NCBI GenBank assembly: GCA_944989445.1
Contig: CALYLW010000014.1
Location: 1,110,978-1,174,977 of the forward strand
DNA from: Ampullaceana balthica
Lineage: Eukaryota > Mollusca > Gastropoda > Lymnaeidae
Length of the DNA: 64,000 nt
Direction of reading: 5' to 3'
This document shows positions 26,801 to 38,800 of this stretch, one piece after another. The notes beneath the pieces are model-generated. The model was not told where the DNA came from, made no database searches, and saw only the letters and a list, made by a program, of their open reading frames with translations. The translations under genes were made by a program, and so were the position numbers. Positions within the stretch are counted from its first letter, which is position 1. Each line of letters starts with the position of its first letter.

Positions 26801-29800
26801 CAACGATAGCACATAGGTAACAGCTCCTAGCAACGAAATAAAGAAATGTGTTGATTAGAGAGTTTGTAGTCAAACAACAATAGCACATGGGTAACAGCTC
26901 CTAACAACAAAATAAAGAGAAAAAAAAATATGTTGATAAGCACTTATGGATCATTAAATTACTATAATTTATGTATGCTCATTTCATTAACTCAGTGCTT
27001 CTCAATTATTTTCTGTCATGCCCCCTCCCCCCCCTAGGAAGGAGAAAACATTTTGCGCCCCCAGCGCAACTGTAAATAGTATCATTTTCTATAAAATTGT
27101 TATAAGTACACCTCTGCATAACACTGTATCCTTATAAAGGTATAAGAGAATAAAAAAAGAAAGAAATGTGGATCAATTTACAACAAAGAATAGCTTTATT
27201 AACTGTAGCAGAAAAGATTTAAAGGAGCACAGGATTTAAAGGAAAACAATATTTAAAAAAAACTGGACATCCAAAATGACAGTTTTTGCCGAGGTCAAAC
27301 GACCCCTTTACGGAGCTTCGCGCCCCCCCCTGGGGGACGCACCCCACTATTTGAGAAGCACTGCATTAACTTAATAGTTCAAATAAATTAAAATATACAT
27401 TCAACTTACAAAGACACTTTCTTACTAATATATAAAAAATGTATTAATACCTTTCACAAATAACATGAACCTAAATTTTACAAATTCCTTTTAATTTAAT
27501 TAAATTTTTTTTAAAATGATAAATAATGTTTTACAATTGAATCCATTATTCTCTGGATAGCGGTCATATGCCAATAAAATTTACATTTTCATAAAAAACC
27601 CAGATAAAATTGCTAAAAGATTCCTAAATTTTTGGGAAAGTACCTCATGAGTATCATCTGCATATTGTTTTCTTTCTATTATAATGTTAAAGTTGATGTA
27701 ATAAATGTGCTGTAAAATGTGGTGTTAAACTATTAATATAGTTCAGGAGCATGAAAAAAAAAGTGTGTGATGGTGTATCAGGAGGATGAGGATTTAGTAC
27801 TAATGGGTCTTCTCATAAAAAAGTTACTTAAATGCATGTCATGTCGAGGAGTGTCAATGGGCACTTCACTTTATGCCACTACTAATCAAATAAATTACCC
27901 TAGACCAGGGGTCGGGAAATCATGGCTCGCGAGCCAGATATGGCTCTATTGATGGGTGCATCTGGCTCCCAGACAAATGCTCAATTATTATTTTTTTTAA
28001 AAAAAGTTATTTCAGACTCCTTTGATCTACATATTAACTGCATATAAAAAAAACAGCACAACAATGTTATTAAAAAGAATTCAGAGACATAATTATTGTA
28101 CTTTAAGTATTAAAATTACACAAAATGAACACATTTACTTAATTTTTTAGTTTTAAACATAATTTATGGCTCTCACAGAATTACTTTTCAAAATATGTGG
28201 TGTTTATTGCTCTCTCAGACAAATCGTTTCCCGACACCTGCCCTAGACAGAACAATTTGTCTAAAATTAACATGAGTAAGAATGATTAAATAAAATAATT
28301 TTTTTAATGCTCAGTGATTCAGTTTCTGAGGAGAAGTTTAATTTCCTCACCTCTGCATCATGAAAAGGTTTAGATCTAACAGTTAAACAGCCCAGGTCGA
28401 TATTGTCTTGAAATCTCTGTGGGAGTCGCATCAGTCGTAACTTCTCATAAGCTGTCCGGGCCAGTTTGTAGGCTCCAAGGTTTTTGCTTTGTTTAGCAAT
28501 TGTAAACAAAGTAGATTTTTGAAAAGTTATGAAATCAAACCACATGAAATTTTTTTTAAATACAAAAATGTAAATGATAAGTTTATTTTAAATGTTCTTC
28601 AAATTGACTGGTTTTATCTACTGAGTAAATGATAGGAAGAAACAAAAAGGAACTCTATTTTTAAGAAAGGTAAAATTGTCTATTTAAAATATCCCTATAT
28701 TTTATGAGAAAATATTTTCACTTTTATTTAAATGATCACGTGGTAAAATATAAATTAATGTAATTGCATTTGAAACAAAAAATAAAATAAAGTACATGTA
28801 ATTGTAATTCTAACATATATTTTTAATAACAAACTTTGAGTTTATCTATAAATGGGGATTTTTTCTAAAGGATATGATTTGGAAACACCATAAGGAACTT
28901 CTTCATCAATATTGTGGAGTAAATAACGGGACATGTTAAAGAGCCCTTCGGGCATGACACTGGTAAATGGTTCAACCTGAAATATAAAACGTAATACAAA
29001 AATTAAAATTAAATTTATGAAAACAATGTGCCTAGTCTGAAAAAACTATTCATCAATATCAAAACTTCAAATTCAAAAATAATCTTGCTTCAGCAAGTTG
29101 ATGCTAATAAAACATACCACATGTCTGTTTATTGTGTGATATACATAGTAAATGTTGGCTTTAGTCTGAAAGTCTTGAAACTTCTGAAGCATGTCTTGTC
29201 TTTTTTCTGGTTGTTCTGCACAATAAAAATATAAAATATAAATTAATTTTTATATCAAATATTATTCATGCCAGTAATTTTAAAAAGAATTTCATTGTTT
29301 TAAAATGAAGAGACACTTTCATTGAATTTGTAAAGTCTCCTTGTCTGACCATGCTGGCCTATGGGGCAAGTGAAGCAGTGTTTACAAGTTTCTATAGACA
29401 CAGCAAACGAGGGGATTGTGTGGCTAGCACAATGCCCAGCCACCTTTACTTTACCCCAACTAATGTCAGGTACTCTTTCGGAGCTTGATGGACTCAGGGA
29501 CCTCCTTAGCCACAGGAGCAAGCCCTGGTCTTCACAGAGATTCAAACCAACGCGGCTCCTTGAACTTGGTGCTGTTCTTTTAAACCAATGAATTAAATAC
29601 AACCGTCTCATAACTTTAAGAAAACAAAAATGATTTTTGTGTGTAATTTTGGGTATAAATTCTTATTGATGTGACCTCAAAATTAAAAAAATACATAAAT
29701 GTATCAGTTCTAATTGTAGTACTTAATTTGAAAATGCTGTGCTACAAAGCTAAATTTAGTGTAATGAATGGAGTAGGGAAGAACCTGAAACTGTAATTTT

Positions 29801-32800
29801 AAAAAATAGTTTGAATTTTAATTTGGGTAAATTTCTTGTTGATCTTGGATAAAATGTTAAGTCTGTAAATGTAGGAAGTTCTTCTAAATTAATAAGAACT
29901 TCAGATTTATAATATAAGTTTTATAAATGGGCCTAATTTTATAGTTTATCCTTTTATTCCTATGTAATTCTGTTATAGATATAACAAATTAAGAGGTAAA
30001 TAAATCAAACTATTCAGACTTTTAACTCCAGTGTGTAGCTCACAGGCAAAGCTCACACATACCTCTGGCAATATCAAGACACTGGATGGAGAGCTTCCAA
30101 AAATAGTAGCCCGCATCATCAAACCTGGATTCTACAACAGCATTATGTGTCAGCTGCTCCAGGACCTTGACAGCCTCAGCTTGTAGGCCAGCTTTGTGGA
30201 AGGCTGAACAAGAACAAAAATACAATCATATTTTTGAGATCATCACTATTTAAATTGTTACTGCATGTCAAGTTTAGTTTTAGTGTATAGAACTTATAAT
30301 TATTTATCTGTCTAATTTCACACAATGTTTAAATTACTTTTGTAATATTGATAAGAATCCAAAATCAAGATTTTCAATCTGTCATGATTATTACTTTCAT
30401 TTCCTGGATTAGAAACCTAAGGCTTCTTTCTTCAAAAATGTATTGTAAAAAGCATAAAAAATTAAGTGATTTCATCTGTGGAGGAAACAACATACCTTGC
30501 TGGGCCTCCTCAAACCGATCCTTTTCAGCCAACCACTGGGCATAAGGGACATAAACATCTGTCTTGTACTCTGGATGTTGTTCTACCAGAGTGAATGCCT
30601 GCAAAGATTTGATCACAATAAAACTGAAAATCATCGTCTTTAATAAAAACAAAAACAGATGAATCATTCTAACATTTTGGATCGATGTCTGAGAGTTGAT
30701 TAGTTTAGTAGCCTTGACTTACACTGTATTTTGTTTAAAGTGAGGGAGAGTTGTTCAATTTATCCGCCTTACTCTCTCAGCCTTGAGTATTTAATCCAAT
30801 GGCAAGTCTTAGTCAAGATGACTGGTGATAGACCAGGATGCTAAGATGCAAAACATGACAGGTAGTTTTTTTGGTTTCTGTTTTTTTTTGTGTGCCACTG
30901 TGCCCTCAAATTTTCATAACATAATAAAACTAGTTACTTTTTAACATCTCCAAGATCTGTGTGACAGTTTTTAGCTGCTTTCTATGATATATTGTTGTGG
31001 GCCCTCAAGATAAAGAAACAGTCCAGTTAATTGGTTTCCAGGCTGTGGAATTGGGAGCAGCTTCCAAACCAAGAAAACGTATTGCCTTCCCATAGTTTTT
31101 CATGAGTATGATGCTTTAGGCCAGTCAGGATATTTGCTACCAGTCCTCATACATAACCACAAAATAACCTCTCATGAAAATATTCAGTCTCTCTTTACCC
31201 CATTTATGGTCTAAAAAACTTTTGAAATGTTCATATGGCATGTGACTGTTATTTATTAATAATGCTTTCTTCAGGAATGGCCCTTGATGCGGTACTCATC
31301 TTTTCTAATAACATGTGACATCTAGCAGGCTGTAGTTTGACAGTAACCCATTGAAATAACATCTGTTTACAATAAATAACTAGGTGGCCTTTATATTCTT
31401 GTATCTATTTTCCCAAACACTTTATATAAGAATTTTAAAAAAATGTATTTACAATTTTAGAATGTACATTTTAGGGTGCTGGTGAAAACCAAAATTTTAG
31501 CATTAGCAATATTGGCGTAGCTTAACAAATACATCACACAGAGTAATATATCATACAGAATAGGACTGCGATAAAGCTTTTAAAAATACATCACACAGAC
31601 AATGAGGTGGACTAATTTATTACAAATGTAACATTATATAGATTAATTGAAGATCATTTTATTATGCATAACATGTAGAAATATTTAGTGCAATGCTAGC
31701 AATCAACTCATTGTTACTTACATCATCCCAATGCTTGGCCTCCACCCTCATCAATATCAATGCCTTCTGGTCCCCCATTTTACTGTAGACTTCTGCAGCA
31801 TAACCGTACTGCTCCATTTTGGCCAAGTGTTTGGCTGCTCTGCTGAGAGCCTCTCGGTCGGCTTTGTCAATCTTTCGAGCGAGGTCAATCATCCTAAACA
31901 CATAAACATTGAATCAGCCACTGAAGTTTTGCATCAGGGGGTCTCAAACTCAAATTGTCTGGGGGCCACTTGGAGGCAGAGTCTGACCAATAAAGGGTTT
32001 TAAAAATTCAAAAAACATAGGAATGTTAAAAAAGGTCTTCAATCTTACAGTGTAATGATTCAAAACATTAAAGTTGACCAGGAAGATAGTGTTTTATTAC
32101 TGCTTCCTACTATTGCTTATTGCCACAGACCTGGCAACACTTTCTCCTACACAGCCGGGCAGAATTTGACTTGAGTGAGAAAACTAATGAGATCCTCAGT
32201 ATAGTATGGCTTAAAGATGAACACCAGTAGCTTTGGGCCTAAATGTTGACTTATTAAAGTTTACAGTGGAGACAAGCTTATCACACAAATCAGTCCTCCT
32301 ATGCTCCTAAAAAAGCTGGCTGGACAACATAAAGGAATTGACAGGGATTAAATTGCATGAATTATTGGCCGCCACTCAAAATAGGCATATGTGGAGATCC
32401 TTATCTGTTGATGTGTCCATGCGCTCCCCCCAACGACCACTACGGTCACGGGACTGATGATGATGATGCTCCTAAAAAGGTCACATGATCTGCTTGAACA
32501 TTCTGGAAACTCAACGAATGTGGAGGGCAATTATTTCATACATTTTCCAAGTGTGTCTGTTTTCCAACTCACCACCTTGGATTTATTTTTGATTTCAGAA
32601 TCAGTTCATTCCATTTGAAGTGCAAAGGCAAGTTGTCCACATTAAGGAAAGGTCAGCAATAATTTCAAAACAGCCTCTGTGTGTCTAGAAGTCTGGAGAA
32701 CGGTGATCAATTTCTTGTGGTAAATGACATCAGTACACTTACTACTGAGTGGTGGGCCCTTCCAATGGCATCAATACACTTACTACTGAGTGCTGGGCCC

Positions 32801-35800
32801 TTCCAATGGCATCAATAGACTTACTAATGCATGGTGGGCCCTTCCAATGGCATCAATACACTTACTACTGAGTGGTGGGCCCTTCCAGTGGCATCAATAC
32901 ACTTACTACTGAGTGCTGGGCCCTTCCAATGCCATCAATACACTTACTAATGAGTGGTGGGCCCTTCCAATGGCATCAATACACTTACTACTGAGTGCTG
33001 GGCCCTTCCAATGCCATCAATACACTTACTAATGAGTGCTGGGCCCTTCCAATGGCATCAATACACTTACTACTGAGTGGTGGGCCCTTCCAATGGCATC
33101 AATACACTTACTACTGAGTGGTGGGCCCTTCCAATGGCATCAATACACTTACTACTGAGTGCTGGGCCCTTCCAATGCCATCAATACACTTACTAATGAG
33201 TGCTGGGCCCTTCCAATGCCATCAATACACTTACTAATGAGTGCTGGGCCCTTCCAATGGCATCAATACACTTACTAATGAGTGGTGGGCCCTTCCAATG
33301 CCATCAATACACTTACTACTGAGTGCTGGGCCCTTCCAATGGCATCAATACACTTACTACTGAGTGCTGGGCCCTTCCAATGGCATCAATACACTTACTA
33401 ATGAGTGGTGGGCCCTTCCAATGGCATCAATACACTTACTACTGAGTGCTGGGCCCTTCCAATGCCATCAATACACTTACTAATGAGTGCTGGGCCCTTC
33501 CAATGGCATCAATACACTTACTACTGAGTGCTGGGCCCTTCCAATGGCATCAATACACTTACTACTGAGTGGTGGGCCCTTCCAATGGCATCAATACACT
33601 TACTACTGAGTGCTGGGCCCTTCCAATGCCATCAATACACTTACTAATGAGTGGTGGGCCCTTCCAATGCCATCAATACACTTACTAATGAGTGCTGGGC
33701 CCTTCCAATGGCATCAATACACTTACTAATGAGTGGTGGGCCCTTCCAATGCCATCAATACACTTACTACTGAGTGCTGGGCCCTTCCAATGGCATCAAT
33801 ACACCTACTACTGAGTGCTGGGCCCTTCCAATGGCATCAATACACTTACTAATGAGTGGTGGGCCCTTCCAATGGCATCAATACACTTACTACTGAGTGC
33901 TGGGCCCTTCCAATGCCATCAATACACTTACTAATGAGTGCTGGGCCCTTCCAATGGCATTAATACACTTACTACTGAGTGGTGGGCCCTTCCAATGGCA
34001 TCAATACACTTACTACTGAGTGCTGGGCCCTTCCAATGCCATCAATACACTTACTAATGAGTGCTGGGCCCTTCCAATGGCATCAATACACTTACTACTG
34101 AGTGCTGGGCCCTTCCAATGGCATCAATACACTTACTACTGAGTGGTGGGCCCTTCCAATGGCATCAATACACTTACTACTGAGTGCTGGGCCCTTCCAA
34201 TGCCATCAATACACTTACTAATGAGTGGTGGGCCCTTCCAATGCCATCAATACACTTACTAATGAGTGCTGGGCCCTTCCAATGGCATCAATACACTTAC
34301 TAATGAGTGGTGGGCCCTTCCAATGCCATCAATACACTTACTACTGAGTGCTGGGCCCTTCCAATGGCATCAATACACTTACTACTGAGTGCTGGGCCCT
34401 TCCAATGGCATCAATACACTTACTAATGAGTGGTGGGCCCTTCCAATGGCATCAATACACTTACTACTGAGTGCTGGGCCCTTCCAATGCCATCAATACA
34501 CTTACTAATGAGTGCTGGGCCCTTCCAATGGCATCAATACACTTACTACTGAGTGGTGGGCCCTTCCAATGGCATCAATACACTTACTACTGAGTGCTGG
34601 GCCCTTCCAATGCCATCAATACACTTACTACTGAGTGCTGGGCCCTTCCAATGCCATCAATACACTTACTAATGAGTGGTGGGCCCTTCCAATGCCATCA
34701 ATACACTTACTAATGAGTGCTGGGCCCTTCCAATGGCATCAATACACTTACTAATGAGTGGTGGGCCCTTCCAATGCCATCAATACACTTACTACTGAGT
34801 GCTGGGCCCTTCCAATGGCATCAATACACTTACTACTGAGTGGTGGGCCCTTCCAATGGCATCAATAGACTTACTAATGCATGGTGGGCCCTTCCAATGG
34901 CATCAATACACTTACTACTGAGTGGTGGGCCCTTCCAGTGGCATTAATACACTTACTACTGAGTGCTGGGCCCTTCCAATGCCATCAATACACTTACTAA
35001 TGAGTGGTGGGCCCTTCCAATGGCATCAATACACTTACTACTGAGTGCTGGGCCCTTCCAATGCCATCAATACACTTACTAATGAGTGCTGGGCCCTTCC
35101 AATGGCATCAATACACTTACTACTGAGTGGTGGGCCCTTCCAATGGCATCAATACACTTACTACTGAGTGGTGGGCCCTTCCAATGGCATCAATACACTT
35201 ACTACTGAGTGCTGGGCCCTTCCAATGCCATCAATACACTTACTAATGAGTGCTGGGCCCTTCCAATGCCATCAATACACTTACTAATGAGTGCTGGGCC
35301 CTTCCAATGGCATCAATACACTTACTAATGAGTGGTGGGCCCTTCCAATGCCATCAATACACTTACTACTGAGTGCTGGGCCCTTCCAATGGCATCAATA
35401 CACTTACTACTGAGTGCTGGGCCCTTCCAATGGCATCAATACACTTACTAATGAGTGGTGGGCCCTTCCAATGGCATCAATACACTTACTACTGAGTGCT
35501 GGGCCCTTCCAATGCCATCAATACACTTACTAATGAGTGCTGGGCCCTTCCAATGGCATCAATACACTTACTACTGAGTGCTGGGCCCTTCCAATGGCAT
35601 CAATACACTTACTACTGAGTGGTGGGCCCTTCCAATGGCATCAATACACTTACTACTGAGTGCTGGGCCCTTCCAATGCCATCAATACACTTACTAATGA
35701 GTGGTGGGCCCTTCCAATGCCATCAATACACTTACTAATGAGTGCTGGGCCCTTCCAATGGCATCAATACACTTACTAATGAGTGGTGGGCCCTTCCAAT

Positions 35801-38800
35801 GCCATCAATACACTTACTACTGAGTGCTGGGCCCTTCCAATGGCATCAATACACTTACTACTGAGTGCTGGGCCCTTCCAATGGCATCAATACACTTACT
35901 AATGAGTGGTGGGCCCTTCCAATGGCATCAATACACTTACTACTGAGTGCTGGGCCCTTCCAATGCCATCAATACACTTACTAATGAGTGCTGGGCCCTT
36001 CCAATGGCATCAATACACTTACTACTGAGTGGTGGGCCCTTCCAATGGCATCAATACACTTACTACTGAGTGCTGGGCCCTTCCAATGCCATCAATACAC
36101 TTACTAATGAGTGCTGGGCCCTTCCAATGGCATCAATACACTTACTACTGAGTGCTGGGCCCTTCCAATGGCATCAATACACTTACTACTGAGTGGTGGG
36201 CCCTTCCAATGCCATCAATACACTTACTACTGAGTGCTGGGCCCTTCCAATGCCATCAATACACTTACTAATGAGTGGTGGGCCCTTCCAATGCCATCAA
36301 TACACTTACTAATGAGTGCTGGGCCCTTCCAATGGCATCAATACACTTACTAATGAGTGGTGGGCCCTTCCAATGCCATCAATACACTTACTACTGAGTG
36401 CTGGGCCCTTCCAATGGCATCAATACACTTACTACTGAGTGCTGGGCCCTTCCAATGGCATCAATACACTTACTAATGAGTGGTGGGCCCTTCCAATGGC
36501 ATCAATACACTTACTACTGAGTGCTGGGCCCTTCCAATGCCATCAATACACTTACTAATGAGTGCTGGGCCCTTCCAATGGCATCAATACACTTACTACT
36601 GAGTGGTGGGCCCTTCCAATGGCATCAATACACTTACTACTGAGTGCTGGGCCCTTCCAATGCCATCAATACACTTACTACTGAGTGCTGGGCCCTTCCA
36701 ATGCCATCAATACACTTACTAATGAGTGGTGGGCCCTTCCAATGGCATCAATACACTTACTAATGAGTGGTGGGCCCTTCCAATGGCATCAATACACTTA
36801 CTAATGAGTGGTGGGCCCTTCCAATGCCATCAATACACTTACTACTGAGTGCTGGGCCCTTCCAATGGCATCAATACACTTACTAATGAGTGCTGGGCCC
36901 TTCCAATGCCATCAATACACTTACTAATGAGTGCTGGGCCCTTCCAATGCCATCAATACACTTACTAATGAGTGCTGGGCCCTTCCAATGGCATCAATAC
37001 ACTTACTACTGAGTGCTGGGCCCTTCCAATGGCATCAATACACTTACTACTGAGTGGTGGGCCCTTCCAATGGCATCAATACACTTACTACTGAGTGCTG
37101 GGCCCTTCCAATGCCATCAATACACTTACTAATGAGTGGTGGGCCCTTCCAATGCCATCAATACACTTACTAATGAGTGCTGGGCCCTTCCAATGGCATC
37201 AATACACTTACTAATGAGTGGTGGGCCCTTCCAATGCCATCAATACACTTACTACTGAGTGCTGGGCCCTTCCAATGGCATCAATACACTTACTACTGAG
37301 TGCTGGGCCCTTCCAATGGCATCAATACACTTACTAATGAGTGGTGGGCCCTTCCAATGGCATCAATACACTTACTACTGAGTGCTGGGCCCTTCCAATG
37401 CCATCAATACACTTACTAATGAGTGCTGGGCCCTTCCAATGGCATCAATACACTTACTACTGAGTGGTGGGCCCTTCCAATGGCATCAATACACTTACTA
37501 CTGAGTGCTGGGCCCTTCCAATGCCATCAATACACTTACTACTGAGTGCTGGGCCCTTCCAATGCCATCAATACACTTACTAATGAGTGGTGGGCCCTTC
37601 CAATGGCATCAATACACTTACTAATGAGTGGTGGGCCCTTCCAATGGCATCAATACACTTACTAATGAGTGGTGGGCCCTTCCAATGCCATCAATACACT
37701 TACTACTGAGTGCTGGGCCCTTCCAATGGCATCAATACACTTACTAATGAGTGCTGGGCCCTTCCAATGCCATCAATACACTTACTAATGAGTGCTGGGC
37801 CCTTCCAATGCCATCAATACACTTACTAATGAGTGGTGGCCCCTTCCAATGCCATCAATACACTTACTGAGTGGTGGCCCCAAGAATATGGGTGCCTTGC
37901 GTGTTGGTAAATGGCAGAGGTTGTGTTTGTCTGAAAAATTCTGGGCTTTCCATAACACAAGTTTTCTGGACATTGTCATAGGTGACACTGACAAGCTCAG
38001 CTTTGTAACATCTTTTTCAGTGAAATAGATAACAGCATCCAAAAGGTAGTGAGCTGCTGGGGCTCCAAACCCCATGGAACTTAAGAAATCACATTGTCAA
38101 ACTTCATCCATTCACTGAACAGGATCATCTGATGGATAAAGTTGCACTTCCAGACCCTCCTTTTCCAGTTGTCTTTGAAAATTTGCCAGAAGGCCATTTG
38201 TCACAAGACCATTTGTCACAAGGCCATTTGTCACAAGGCCATTTGCCACATGGCCATTTGTCACAAGACCATTTGTCACAAGGCAATTTCTCCCCACCAT
38301 CATTGATGATGCTCTGTCCATAGCAAAACAATTGTGCCATCATACAGTTTGTCAGTGGCCTCCTAATGTATTGGTATTACTATTGGAGCAACTACTTCCT
38401 AGATTCAAAGGTGTCATCAACACCATGAACTATATATATATATATATACTTGTGAGCTGCACAGTGTCAGTAACGCCATGAACTATATATATACTAGTTT
38501 GTGCTGAGGCGCCGTGGTGCCTGCGGCGCCCACCTTTTTCAAAAGCCCAACTAACTTGTCATTGTATGATAAATACGTAATATTAAACTTTTTTAAATTT
38601 ACACAAAGTATTTTTAAAATGTTGCAAAAGCCGAAGTGACATATTCCTATATGATAAATACGAAATATTCCTGAAATGTACACAAAGTATGTATATAATA
38701 TTTTTTTACAGTGCTAATCACCACACGATTTTTAAAGTAATTTTAGAAAGCAGCGCATCAAATTACTGCATCAAAAATACCGCATGAAATTGTTTAATTA

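Noticed and set aside
32725..37882. CRISPR-like regular repeat array
   Set aside because: Units are contiguous 41-bp satellites without unique spacers, in an animal genome; the same applies to the 74-, 39- and 32-bp arrays.
37785..38321. Open frames across the satellite end and VTNG repeats as a real gene
   Set aside because: They are satellite read-through and decayed transposase; no intact gene structure or splice signals fit.
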